From Vesta saturnalis (taxonomy: Eukaryota; Arthropoda; Insecta; Coleoptera; Lampyridae), in assembly GCA_036346205.1 (NCBI GenBank), contig JARFJB010000655.1, forward strand, positions 2,584,001 to 2,648,000: a stretch of 64,000 nt of DNA, written 5' to 3'. A model generated the notes under the pieces. That model worked only from the letters and a program-made list of their open reading frames with translations, did no database searches and was not told where the DNA came from. Each line of letters begins with the position of its first letter. Within the stretch, counting starts at the first letter, position 1. Shown piece after piece: positions 23,155 to 34,800 of this stretch. A program made the translations under genes and the position numbers.

Positions 23155-25776
23155 ATGGGTCTACCAATACATATTGCTCTTTGTAACGTCAATGGCATCA
23201 CAAATCCCATACTAGAGGTAATAACATTTCTAAACATACACAAAATTGATATAATGCTAGTCTCAGAAACCCATGCAACTTCGAGAACAGTAATAAAAAT
23301 ACAAAATTACAATACATACGTTACTAATCATCCAGATGAGACGGCCCATGGAGGATCAGCGGTTGTAATAAAAAACTCATTTGTACACCACCAGCTGCAA
23401 TCGTATTTAATGCAAAATTTCAATCCTCAAGCATAAAAGTAGAAACTCACGACTTCAAACTAGTGGTTGCATCGATCTATTGCCCCACACGACACCCTAT
23501 CTGTGTTGAAGAATATTAAGACATCTTCAAATCTCTTGGCAACACGTTCATTGTCGGAGGGGACTGGAAGGCTAAAAACACAACCTGGGGATTAAGGTTG
23601 ATTAACCCTAAAGGAAGAAATTTATTGCAGTTAGCTCACAACCTCAACCTCAATTTCATTACTACTGGAGAACCTACCTACTGGCCTACTGACTTAAATA
23701 AGTTACCTGATCTACTTGATTTCGCAGTAACAAACACTTATCTTAACAGAGTCCAACTTCGATTTATCCTCAGATCATTCACTAATACTGGTAACTGTCA
23801 GCACAACAATCATCACTAAGGAAGCCCCTGTAAGATTATGTTCCAAACATACAGACTGGGATCTATTTCGAACACTGTTCGACCAAGAAGTTAATCTTGC
23901 CGTCAGAATTAAAACTTCGCAGCTCATTACTTCACTACCCTAATACAGAATGCTGCATGGAAGGCTACACCTACTAAACCACGAAATATACCCGAAACCA
24001 ACAACATCCCCGTCATATACGGGACCTTATTGTGGAAAAGCGAAAGGCCAGGAAACAATGGCAACGAACCAGAGACAGAACCGACAGAATCATCTATAAC
24101 AGACTTACCCACTGTTAGCATGAAGCACGCAATGAAACCTTTAAACAATACATAACGCAGCTCTCGCCAAAAGACCACTCAATATGGAAACCTACCAAAA
24201 AATTTAAACGACCCATTGTAGCAATCCCACCAATCAAAAAATGGACGATAGTTGGGCTAAGTCAGATAAGGATAAAGCAAATACATTTGCACTTAGCAAA
24301 TGTATTTGTATCATCTCTAACTCCAGCAAATGGCGATAATACGCAAATCAATGATTTCCCGGATGCACCTTGTCAAATGTCACCTCCACTTAAAGCCTTC
24401 ACACCGACTGAAGTTCGAAAACAAATCAGAATTACCAATGCTCGCAAAGCTCCTGGCTACGACCTAATAGTAGGAGAAATATTACAAAACCTAACAAAAA
24501 AAGCCCTAGTTTTCTTTACGACCATCTACAACAGTATCTTGAGACTGTGCCATTTTCCTATTCAATGGAAGCACGCGCAAGTAACCATGATTTCCAAGCC
24601 TGGAAAACAACCAACACAACCTTCATCCTATCGACCCATAAGTCTTTTTCCTCTTATGTCGAAAATCTTCGAAAAACTACTACTCAAAAGAATTAAAGAA
24701 TCTCTAGATCTAGACCTGCTAATCCCATCTCACCAATTCGGATTCCGAGAACACCACTCGACAAAGCATCAAGGACATAGAACTGTAAACAAGATCATGG
24801 AAAGTCTTGAAACTAAGAAAGTATGTGCAAGCATATTTCTAGATATCCAGCAAGCCTTTGACAAAGTCTGGCATAAGGGCTTGCTGTGCAAAATTAAGAC
24901 ACACTTTCCGAGTCAATTATATCTTGTTATAAAATCTTATCTGAGCAAAAGGACTTTTCAAGTAAAAATTAGTGATGCAGCCTCGTGTTGTCAAAACATC
25001 ACGGCAGGTGTACCGCAGGGCAGTGTACTGGAGTCAATTCTCTATTTAATTTATACCTCCGATATACCAACCACCCAAACACTGTTATAGCAACGTTCGC
25101 GGACGATACAGCGATTTTATCCACAAGTGACACGGCAGGAACTACAGCAGCAAATTTACAAAGCCACCTAAACTTATTAGAAAATTGGTTCTAGCGTTGG
25201 AAAGTTACAGTTAATAGTAATAAGTCTGCTCAAATAACTTTCTCCAATAAACGTACCCAGTGTCCACAATTAACAATCAATAATACCCCAATGCTAATTA
25301 AATCAGAAGTGAAATACCTCGGTTTGCACCTGGGCTAAAAATTAACCTGGAGGAAACATATAAAGACTAAAAGGGACCAGTTAAATCTAAAACTTCGACA
25401 AATGGATTGGCTCCTTGGACGACGCTCCCAACTTACCCTATCCAACAAGATTCTGCTATACAAGATAATCCTGAAACCCGTATGGACATACGGGATCCAG
25501 CTATGGGGATGTGCAAAAGCGTCACATACAAAAATACTCCAACGATTTCAGTCGAAGACTCTACGTATCATAGCTAACGCCCCTTGGTATGTTAGGAACG
25601 ATACACTGCACACGGATCTAAAAATCCCTTATATAGCTGATGAAATTCGCAAATTCTCAAGAACCTACCACACTAATCTTCATGGACACCCCAACCAATT
25701 AATAGAAGAACTCACCACCCAACCAACAACCAGGAGATTAAAACGACAGTGGCCGCATGATTTACTCCAAAATTAA
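23155..25776 (+). pseudogene. Jockey ORF2 endonuclease-reverse transcriptase
   Basis: The Met at 23155 is a plausible start and is followed by HIALCNVNGI (the Asn block of the AP endonuclease), MLVSETHATSRTVIKIQNY (catalytic Glu) and AHGGSAVVIKNS. GGDWKAKNTTWG appears near 23558 (Asp block). The RT follows with RKAPGYDLIVGEIL (24442), YRPISLFPLMSKIFEKLLLK (24629), FLDIQQAFDKVWHKGLL (24837), AGVPQGSVLESILYLIY (25004) and FADDTAILS (25099). The C-terminal Jockey domain includes KPVWTYGIQLWGCAKAS (25476) and ends at 25776. Stops or frame changes occur near 23435, 23515, 23820, 24280, 25085, 25193 and 25338. This is a recent-looking but dead copy. Confidence 0.9.
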
Positions 25777-25905
25777 TTTTTATTAGTGGCTTCAGCACTG
25801 GCTGAACCCCTACATGTTATGATCTCATCAACCATTTACTTATTACTTTAAATGTAAAGTAGATTGTAAACTAGCAATTAAATTAAATAAAAAAAAATTA
25901 TGATT

Positions 25906-27063
25906 GCTGGTACAAACAGAAAAATAACTAAATTTTTCTATGGATATATTTTTGTTATTAAACAATATTGATTACATCTACAAATTACAACATTATTAAA
26001 ATTTTTAGCCTTAACATAATTTAAACTTCCTTTAATTAATTCTTAATTTTATAAACAATTTTTTAAATAAAAAATAAATTTAGTTAAAGAGTCCTGCTAA
26101 TTATTACTAAAGCAATTAAAGTGCAGCATGTTATTGCTTTGGATTATGGCGTTTATATATTATATTAACAAATAAAAATATTGGCGTATCTGAACCTTCT
26201 ACAGAGTAATTCGATTAACCTCGATTATAAGTAAATGCAACAATTTTAAGTATGTATGTTTTTCAGCGTAGGTTAACGAGACGTGTTATTGATTTATGTA
26301 AATCTAACCCTACTCAATCAAATGCAATAAAATTCAATAATTAAAAAGTAAGTTAATTGCACACCTTTTTTTTTCATATACCTCGTATTATAAATAACAT
26401 TGAGAATTTTAACGTTAAATAATTATAGGCTGCACGAAGTGTGAGATAATGGTGAAAGTGAAAAAATATTAATAACCAGGCTAATGAGACTTTAGGAATA
26501 CCATAAGCTAAACATAATTTGTGTAAAACAGTTCAAGTACATTAAAGGCCATTAATAAATTTAATTGTTTTTTTTCTTTTCCTTATCAGTGTTTGTACAT
26601 AATTGATGTTATCTGATTACAGGATTTGTGTAATTATTACTATTTATTATTTTATTTTTTGTGGAAGTTTCCAATTTTTTATTGCATTAATTCTTAGAAT
26701 CCAGTTGAAGGCAGCAGGTAATATGAATAAACGTAATTCATGATGATTTACTAAAAGTATTGATGATGATCTAAACACAATAGGAAGGTTAAACAAGTTG
26801 TGGCGTGAAAGTAAGCACTTTAACATTTTATAGCGAGGTCATCTCACAAAAATTTTCACTCATGCAAAAAGGTCAGCTAACTGTACTATTTTTTCTTGTA
26901 AAAACCATGTATCCTAAAAAATTTTTGGATTTAGTGGTGAAACGTTTTTTATTAAAACGTCTCCATATAAGAATAAAGTTGTCAGGAACATTGGCCACAA
27001 CGTAGCACTTGCATAATGTGGCTAAATTTTCTTTCAGATGCGGCATTCTCTCATTTATTCCTT
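25906..27063. other. AT-rich sequence with no recognised gene
   Basis: No motifs are seen between the Jockey tail and the piggyBac left end. Confidence 0.5.
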
Positions 27064-27179
27064 TTAACCCTTTAAGGGGCAAAACTATTTTTGGTGGAAA
27101 TATAAGATTTTTGGTAGTGCATGTCCTTAAAAGGGCTGTCAAAAGTCAGACAAAAATGTTTAAGAAAATCTCCTACAGC

Positions 27180-27265
27180 CAATTAGGCTGTAGCTGTAGG
27201 TAGATATAGCTACCACTGACCATGTAGGTCATACACCAATACATATTGAGCAGTGATAGCTATAA
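27180..27265. repeat. left subterminal repeats of the piggyBac element
   Basis: The words AGATATAGCTACCACTGACC and GTGATAGCTATAACTACC lie just inside the left end. They match the right-side words CTGGTATATATAGCTACCAG (about 29848) and GGTGTATATACCTACCAG (about 29751). Subterminal repeats of this kind are likely transposase-binding sites. Confidence 0.6.
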
Positions 27266-27364
27266 CTACCAAACAAAAACAGCGACCCAGTTGTTTCTAT
27301 AGCATTTATAGGCGAACGGAAAATAAATACTTATATACAATATACTTCTTGAAAAATCAAATCT

Positions 27365-29237
27365 TTATTGCAAAAAGGGTACATGAAAAAATAGTGATTT
27401 TGAGTGGTACGGTGCAAAAAAATCCTTGCATAAAGCAACATTACAAGTCTGCCATATAATATTACACCGGGTTTGCTTCTTTTTTGACGCACTACAAAGC
27501 GCACAGCGTCGGTAGGTTCCCTTGATTGGTAAATGAGCGCCGACAGTTGAGGACTTCTTAGGTGGAGGTCCCCATTTTTTTTCCTTGAGCAAAAGTTCCA
27601 ATTAACTGATCTGCTAACTCACTTCGAAACTGCAGACCTGTCATAGGTTTAGCATTGGGATTTTCCTTTGGTACTGTCTCTTTATAGAGTACGTAGGTAT
27701 TAACTATTGCAGCATCTACGAGATAATAAAAAATTTTAAGCCACCATCGTCGAGATTTCCAAGCGATCGAGTAGTATGCATGATTCTGATCAAAAAGATC
27801 TACCCCTCCCATATGCCTATTATAATCAGCAATAGCTTCGGGGCACGAAACAGTGTCTCTTTGTCATGTCTTATTTGTTCGTAAGACTTGGGTTTTTGCT
27901 TTGAAATCGTGTCTATTGCTTACAAGAGATACGCATTTTTTCCCACGATCTTTCAATTTGTACACTGACAAATCACCAGAAGCAACTGATTCTGATTCAT
28001 TCTGACAATAATCCTTATCAATACGCAACAAGTGTTTTGGAAAATGCTTTCTGATTTGCCTCATTGTACCACAAGCAAAGATGCCTATGTTTAAAAGTTT
28101 GTGCATAAGTGGAATAGTAGTAAAAAAATTATCGAAATGTAAGCAGTATCCACGGTTTTGGAAATTTTCAGAAAGCTCTAGTACCACACGTTCACCCAAC
28201 ATATTTTCTTCTATTGATTCCGTTTTTCCCTGATAAATTTGAAAATTAAGTAGATATCCTGTTCTTTTTGAAACCCCTTTTCATGGGTTTCATAGGCATG
28301 TATTGTTTGAGCGACGTACGCCCTTTAAAAGCACACATGCTTTCGTCTACTGATAAATGCCTGTATGGCTTAAAGACTGCTTGAAATGCAGTTTTAAGAT
28401 GATCTACTAATGGTCTTAGTTTGTACAACCTATCGAAATTAGGGGTTTTTGGTTGAGGTATGCTTGCATTGTCGTTAAGATGCATATATCTAAGGATTTT
28501 TAAAAATCTTTTTAGAGTAAACACTTTTGCTACACGTTCAACGTAAAAGTTCATATTTGTGGACCAATACAATCTTATTGTGGGAAGATTGTAAAATCCC
28601 ATCACTATCAATATACCTAAGAATGCATGGAGTTCTTCTACACTCAATTCCAATTCAGTATTTCGTTGATTTGCATATCGATTTGATTCATCAACTATTG
28701 TTTGACATATTACGTTGTTCAGGAATCGACCGTTATGTTCACTGATGAAGACTCAGCATAATTGTATGAATTGAATTTCAAATTCTGTTCCTTTTTCTTT
28801 GACCAAGAATAAATCTGTTCAGATTTAGAATTGCTTCCCAGTATAGGAACCCTTTTTCTTCATCGGATGACGGCTCACTGTATGCAGAAAGAAACTTTCT
28901 AAGCTTGTTAGGTGGATCATCAACCGCATCATTTTGGTCAAAGTCAGTGTCAGCATCTCAGTCATGAAAACATTCTTCGTCCTCACTTTCGTGCGGTAAA
29001 GTAGCATTTAGGACTTTTTTTCTCAACGTAAAATTTGAAGAGGTGCTGGGTTCATCGTCACAACCGATAAGGGTGAAGAAGAAATGGATGTATTCCTTGA
29101 CGATGAAGGTAGGGACTCCAAAGGTCATTGTCAGCGTCATCATCTCCTCCGAATTCGGAGTCGCAATAATCTATATCGCTAGCATCTGCGGCTATTTATT
29201 CTAACTCTGCTTCAGTTAGCGGTTTTTGGCCGGGCAT
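27365..29237 (-). pseudogene. piggyBac transposase (DDE_Tnp_1_7 type), disrupted
   Basis: The Met at 29237-29235 starts MPGQKPLTEAELE, followed by a stop and an acidic N-terminus (YCDSEFGGDDDADND), typical of the family. The catalytic core carries all three conserved Asp blocks: LSVDESMCAFKG (about 28355), LHFDNFFTT (about 28140) and RHMGGVDLFDQ (about 27810). The C-terminus has a Cys-rich tail (RRCALCSASKKKQTRC) resembling the family's cross-brace zinc finger. Around 28240-28265 the frame breaks and roughly eight codons normally between RGFK and the GYLLNFQIY segment are missing. Further frame changes occur near 28205, 27860 and 27555. The protein would be about 620 residues if intact, a normal size. 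No single complete product can be made. Confidence 0.92.
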
Positions 29238-29689
29238 ACTGAAAATAAATCAAAAAGCATTCATAAGATATACTATATAGACTGCCATACTGTATCAGCT
29301 AATTAGATTGTAGTGACCCAACCCTACAATCGTATATGTAGGTAGTCTTATACGACACGTAATGGTCATTTTCTGATCGGACACCTGGTATTTTCCTAGC
29401 GCTGAAACAGTTTGCAAAAATTTTGTTGGCAACTTAATATACATATTTTTTTTATCACTTTGCTACCAACATAAGTTTTATAAAACGAAATTTGGCATTT
29501 TTGAGAATCAAAATAAAAATCTTGTTTTTTGTGGTATGTTTCAGTAACAAAGTAAATCTAAAATTTTTATGTGTTAAATGATAACTAATATAATAGTAGA
29601 AAAACAGACAGACGTAAATAATAATATTTTAACAATTAAAACAAAGAAAGTGCACTAAAACTCGACAGGAGGGTATCGGCAATGGGCAC

Positions 29690-29871
29690 TGGTATATAAT
29701 GCTACCACAGCTGATCTAAATCTTGATGCGCGCGGAATCTACACGTGTCTGGTGTATATACCTACCAGGCACCATTCTGCTTACTGCCTAATTTCATAAG
29801 TTCAAGAATGGCGTAACCGTTCTTTGAATTATGTGCCTTAATAGCTTCTGGTATATATAGCTACCAGAGAC
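29690..29871. repeat. right subterminal repeats of the piggyBac element
   Basis: There are three related palindromic words: GGTATATAATGCTACCA (about 29690), CTGGTGTATATACCTACCAG (about 29750) and CTGGTATATATAGCTACCAG (about 29848). They mirror the words inside the left end. Confidence 0.6.
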
Positions 29872-30039
29872 CGTTAAACGGTTAATTGCATTGAAAGTAT
29901 TCTAGGTGCCATTTTCAATAATGTTCAATCTACGAGGATGATTTGACAAGACGTGAGAATCGACTACTAGTGTCATCTAGCGGTTAAGATTAACATTTCC
30001 GAGTTCCGACATTTTTTATACTGACAGGAGAAGTTTAGT

Positions 30040-30785
30040 TGATCTGTGATGTTCGGTTAAGAAATTAGAATGGTTTAAACACGACATCCTAAAATTGATA
30101 AAAATGCTGTTCATGGTGCGATTCAATATTTCTTTTTTAAGAAGCTAAACACGACTGAAATTTTGGCCCAGACGCGTTAAACGGTGGGCGACAATGCCCC
30201 TTCGAAAGCAACGATTTGTCGCTGGGTTGAACAGTTTAAACGTGGTGATTTGAGCATTAAGATTATGAACGACCAGGACCATTAAAAATTGTAACAACCC
30301 CGGAAACAATCAATCGAGTACATTATATTCTTTATAGGATGGCCAAATAGCTAGGATCGTATGCGTATCAACTGAGCACGTACATCGCATTTTGCACGCA
30401 GAATTGGGCATGTTTGAGCTGTCAGGTAGATGGGTGCCGCGATTGCTGAACACTGATCAAAAACGGGAAAGGGTGTGAACATCGTGCAACAATTTGAAAC
30501 TGTTTAACAAGAATCAGATTGATTTTCAGCTCCGCTTTGTTACGGTCGATGCAACTTGGATTTATCACTATATCCTCGAATCAAAACGATAATTTCAACA
30601 GTAGAAACATCGCAGCAGTCCTTCTCCATAGAAGGCGAAGTCGTTTTCCTCGACCACGAAGGTAATGGCTACGATTTTTTGGGGCCCGAAGGGTTTCGTC
30701 TTATCGACTATCGCTCAAATGGCCAAACTATTATCGCAGCGTGCTATACTTTTGGATCAACTAAAAGTACAATTGTGTGTTCTAA
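30040..30785 (+). pseudogene. mariner transposase, N-terminal two thirds, truncated
   Basis: Recognisable blocks are the HTH region APSKATICRWVEQFKRGDLS (about 30200), VSTEHVHRILHAELGM (about 30366) and FVTVDATWIYHY (about 30537), the first catalytic Asp block. In the last block the usual DETW reads DATW. Near 30660 the frame VMATIFWGPKGF continues to about 30770. The sequence then stops at the pentanucleotide array. Several stops and frameshifts are present. The matching C-terminus is found at 31355-31514 on the other side of the inserted LINE end. Confidence 0.85.
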
Positions 30786-30792
30786 TTTATAA

Positions 30793-31034
30793 ACATAACA
30801 TAACATAACATAACATAACATAACATAACGTAGCGTAATGTAACGTAACGTAACTTAACGTAACGTAACGTAACGTAACGTAACGTAACGTAACGTAACG
30901 TAACGTAACGTAACGTAGCGTAGCGTAACGTAACGTAGCGTAGCGTAACGTAACGTAACGTAACGTAACGTAACGTAACGTAACGTAACGTAACGTAACG
31001 TAACATAACATAACATAACATAACATAACATAAC
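30793..31034. repeat. (TAACR)n pentanucleotide array, expanded LINE 3' tail
   Basis: About 240 bp of 5-bp units. The outer units on both sides are TAACA and the inner ones are mostly TAACG with occasional TAGCG. It joins directly to the minus-strand LINE 3' end at 31035. Frames such as LRYVTLRYVT are repeat artefacts. Confidence 0.93.
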
Positions 31035-31330
31035 CTTCACGCCATTCCCTTGCGGGGTAGGCAAAACAATCCCTGTCTCTTATTAATTAAAGTTTTACGC
31101 GGCATACCAGGCCCGGTCTTACATCTAATCTCACCCACATGTAGTTGTTTCGTTAATCTTGCGTTGTTCATTCTCTCAATGTTACCAAACCAACGTAGTG
31201 TACTACTCCATACCTATCCATCACCGTCTTTTCCTGACCGCACTGCTTCACTATACATTCATTCTTTATTTTATCCCTTCTCGTTTTACCACATGCGCTT
31301 CTCAGTAATCTCATGTATACAGTATCCATT
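31035..31330 (-). mobile_element. 3' end of an RTE-like LINE (same family as 61.1-63.6 kb)
   Basis: Bases 31035-31310 match 61126-61550 in order (AACCTTCACGCCATT, CAATCCCTGTCTCTTATT, GTTTTACGCG, CACATGCGCTTCTCA). The copy is missing a block that in the other copy lies around 61195-61315. It is a severely 5'-truncated minus-strand insertion with its tail toward 30793. Confidence 0.85.
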
Positions 31331-31545
31331 GAATAAATGTGACATTTTTTATTATCCCCTGTACAATACGGATTTGGCTCCATCTAATTTCCAGCTCCCT
31401 CACATGAAGAAGTTGCTTGGGCACCTTAATAAGGATAAAGATTTCCAAAATACTGGACAGTTGGTTCAATTCCACGTTGAGCGGGTGTTATGCTTAAACG
31501 GAGATAAATGGTAGTGAGCTGTAATTTTAAGAGGTAAGTATTAAA
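31331..31545 (+). pseudogene. mariner transposase C-terminus, copy 1
   Basis: YYPLYNTDLAPSNFQL (about 31351) corresponds to the SPDLAPSDF block containing the third catalytic Asp. It is followed by PHMKKLLGHLNKDKDFQNT and a RVLCLNGDKW-stop end, as in mariner proteins. It is the probable continuation of the transposase broken off at 30785, but the block between (including the second Asp) is absent. Confidence 0.8.
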
Positions 31546-32830
31546 ATGCTAGCACTTATGCACTTATTTATAACCAAACAGTGGTTAGTTTCCGAACCTC
31601 CCTCGTAAAAAGAAACGAAATTCACACGCATATATTAACAAAGACATAACATTACGGGTCTTTGTGTTCGAAAGCGTGACCGTTTATGCGAACATAGTGA
31701 GGTCTGGTGAAGGTGACAGATCTGATTTTCATGTTAAACCAAAAAAAATGTATGTGAATTTTTTTGCTACGTGGGGTCCTCGCATTATTAGAGCCTTTCG
31801 TATAGCTCAGGTGTGTATTCCCGTTTGTCTATCTTGCTTATGAAAATAAATAAACGAAGTGGATCTATTTAATACAGCAATTACTAATTAAGTTACCGTA
31901 GTAAAACTACGCCAACTTCTGCAGTCGATGCTATTAACTCTCAGCTTGAATCGGAAATTAAAAGAGCTATTCTTGATAAATTGTTCGCTGTTATCCGTCG
32001 TCTCTTAATTAGTGTATATCATTAGTTCACTTTTATTACAATACTCCAAGTTTTTTACTTCATCAGAAAACATTTTAAATAAGATTATATTCATCGTCAC
32101 GTTTAAAATTAATATCCTCAATAGAGGTATCTATTTCAGCATTTTGTATTAATATTCTCATTAAGACCACACATCACTTGCAATAAATTATCCATTGAAT
32201 AAGTCACATTTTTGATCATTCCCCTTATAATACGGATTTGGCTCGCTCCATCGGATTTTCATCTTCCTCACATGAAGAAGTTGCTTGGGCGCCAGCACTT
32301 CGATAAGGATGAAGATTGCCAAAATACTGTGTTTCCCCAATTCCGATGCTAACGAGGTTTATGCAGAAATGATTTGCAAATTGGTTAAACGCTATAGTAT
32401 GTGCTTAAATTTAAAGCGAGACTATGTAGAAATATAGTAAACTGTAGTTTTAAGATGTAAATAATAAAATGTTTGCACCTATGCAGGATTTTTATTTATA
32501 ACCACACGGTGGTTAGAAGTGACCTCGTAAAAAGAGACGAAATTATCCGCATACAGAGGAATAATATTTCGGGTCTATGTGTTTTGAAGCTTGATCGTTT
32601 ATACGAACAGAATGGGAGCGTGGTGAAGTTGATGTTAAATGTAACAATGTTTTAGATGAGCTGTACATACGTGGGACCCTAACACTGACAGTCTTTGTGC
32701 AGCTTAGGTGTGTGTTCTTATTCTTCTTGATTTGAAGAGATTCATACATAAAATGAGGTCTAGTGGTCTTTGTCTACTTCCTGCATTGATATTTTAGATA
32801 TAAGGCGGGAATATATCCCTCACTTTCATC
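31545..32830 (+). repeat. mariner-derived repeat R, copies 1-2
   Basis: Segments at 31560-31830 and 32470-32760 resemble each other (CACTTATGCAC / CACCTATGCAGG, GGTGGTTAG, CCTCGTAAAAAGA, CGGGTCT.TGTGTT, GTGGG.CC). 31870-32190 matches 34155-34530 and 37565-37920 (ACTAATTAAG, GTAAAACTACGCCAAC, AGTGTATATCATTAGTT). 32190-32450 is a second mariner C-terminus relic (AATACGGATTTGGCTC, CTCACATGAAGAAGTTGCTT). No intact ORF is present. Confidence 0.75.
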
Positions 32831-33815
32831 TCCGACTATGACGTCAGTATGCCGATTGCCGCACGAAAAGTATTGAGAAAAAGGCAGATTGCCTTGTTAA
32901 TAAAATTTTAACGACTAAAAACCAAAACTCTGGTCTCAAACGATAGGAAATTATATTTTTAATAACAATCCAAACAAAAAAGAATTTTAGTGATTTTGTC
33001 TTCTTTAGAAGTGTTCCTAGAATTGAACGATGCTTGATGTAAAAGTGATTAGGATACTAAATGTTTAAATGTAACTTCTATAATTTACTTGTTTAACTGT
33101 AATTGACACTAATGCAACACGAATAATAAAAAAGTCGGGGATTAGTTTCAATGTTTAGAAAGAAAATAAAGCAATGGGTATCGCATTACAAATAATGATC
33201 TACGCGGGCCCTCTTTTGCTAATAAAGAGTTATAGACCAGACTACGTTATGTGCATTGAAAACAAATTGCATCAGCATGTTTCATGGATATTGTATCGAT
33301 TCATTATCTGATAAAAACTGTAGTAAATAGCTGATAATTCGATTCCTCTTATTAATCAACCACATTTGTTAAAATTAATAAAATGTGTATGTATTTTTTT
33401 AATAAACACCTATGTAACTGCAATTTCAGTAAATACAACCATTAATTAGACTTGAAATGCTTTAAATTTACGCTCTGATATTAAACTTTTTGACACTCAC
33501 AATTGATTTATAGAGGTTTCGTAATTTTTATAATTATACAATGCAATATTTTGTAACATTAAATAACGTAGTACTATGACACGTGTTTCGAGAATCCGGT
33601 ACTGGCATTTGCGAATGATATTCCGACAGATATTATTAGAATTTGTTAGTGCTGCCTGAAACTCCACAATTTCCATGTGCTACTGCATGCATTTCATTAC
33701 AATTCTAGGCCTACTGATGTCACGTCTCTCACTCCTATATTCCCGCTTGGTATTGAGTACGCCGTGGCTTAACACACTTTATCTTTCTTTCAGTATGGGT
33801 ATAATTAATGTAGTA
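32831..33815. other. no recognised gene
   Basis: AT-rich sequence between copies of repeat R, with no motifs recognised. Confidence 0.45.
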
Positions 33816-34800
33816 CGGGTGAGAATAGGGACTATCCCCAGAGTACATTTTTTGGGACAATAACTCTCACCAAATTTAGGCCCCCAGCCTTCTTGATGGT
33901 GGAACGAACCAAAATGCCCCTGATTTTTAAAAGTAACAAAATCTTCTCAGATATGGTGGGAAGTCGAAACGGTTACATATTATGTAACGTATTGGTTGGC
34001 CAACAAATCTGTAAATTTGCAGTTTATCACCACGATTTGAGAACCTATCACAAAAGTTATTAGATGTTATCGATATAGGCGAACACCTTCAAGTATTGTT
34101 TGCTACAAAGTGCTAGTTGTCTATTGATGAATTATGAACAATGATCGTCTTAATGCAGCGGTTACTAATTAAATGACCACAGTAAAACTACGCCAACGGG
34201 TTCTAGGCTAGATTCTCGGCTGAGAGGTGTAAACAATCTGTAAAATTGGGTATTTGTAACTGTATAGAACTATTAACCTTTGCAGTCTTAATCTCCAGCT
34301 TGGATCCCAACTTGATAAATTGATTCTTGTGATCTTTTGTGTTTTGACTAGTGTATGTCATTAGTTCACTCTAATTATAATAGCCCAAGTCTTTATTTCA
34401 CCAGAAAAGATTACAAATAAAATTTTATTGATAGTCAGGTTTAAAATTAATATCTTCAATAAAGGCATCTAATTTAGTATTTTGCATTAATACTGGCCAT
34501 GTCATTTTTAAGACTTCACATCATTTGCAATAAATTACCCATTGACTAAATGTGACATTTTTGAGTACGGTTGGCTACACGGATTTCTTCCTTCCTCACA
34601 TGAAAATGTTGCCTGGGAGTCAGCACTTCGATAATGATGAAGATTTTCAAAGTACTGTATCAAGTTCGGTCAATTACGAGGCCACCGAGTCATATACAGA
34701 AAGGATTTGAAAGTTAGTTAAACGGTATAAGTGCTTGAGTTTAAATGGAGACTGTGTAAAAAATGGTGGTTTTAAAATGTAAGTAATAAAAAAATTTGAT
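33816..34800 (+). repeat. mariner-derived repeat R, copy 3
   Basis: This is the longest copy. It runs from GGGTGAGAATAGGGACTATC through TTGGTTGGCCAACAAATCTG (33993, resembling a mariner-type end or leader), CAGCGGTTACTAATTAAATG (34157) and CCATTGACTAAATGTGACAT (34533). It then reaches a mariner C-terminal relic (CCTCACATGAAAATGTTGCC, 34594) and GTAAGTAATAAAA at about 34780. The order equals that of 37220-37940. Confidence 0.75.

Larger units (their letters stand above)
22188..25905 (+). mobile_element. Jockey-clade LINE, 5'-truncated, with ORF1 and ORF2
   Basis: It follows directly on the (GAA)n tail of the RTE-like LINE and ends in an A-rich tail at about 25880-25905. It contains a gag-like ORF1 with zinc knuckles and an ORF2 with endonuclease and RT. 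The first codons of ORF1 are missing, because the reading frame enters from the RTE element without its own Met. The copy therefore looks 5'-truncated, as expected of target-primed insertions. Confidence 0.88.
27068..29881 (-). mobile_element. piggyBac element with TTAA target sites
   Basis: TTAA is present at 27064-27067 and 29882-29885. The element begins CCCTTTAAGGGGC on the left, and on the minus strand at the right end CCGTTTAACGGTC, forming 13-bp imperfect terminal inverted repeats. Its length of 2.8 kb fits piggyBac-like elements. The transposase relic runs on the minus strand, and subterminal repeats rich in GGTAGCTATA-type words lie inside both ends. Ends and target sites look intact, so trans-mobilisation by a related transposase is conceivable. 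Confidence 0.93.

Noticed and set aside
30782..31064. Long LRYVTLRYVT open frames and possible telomeric repeat
   Set aside because: The unit is TAACG/TAACA and not the insect TTAGG repeat. It abuts a LINE 3' end and is internal to the window, so it is read as a LINE tail.
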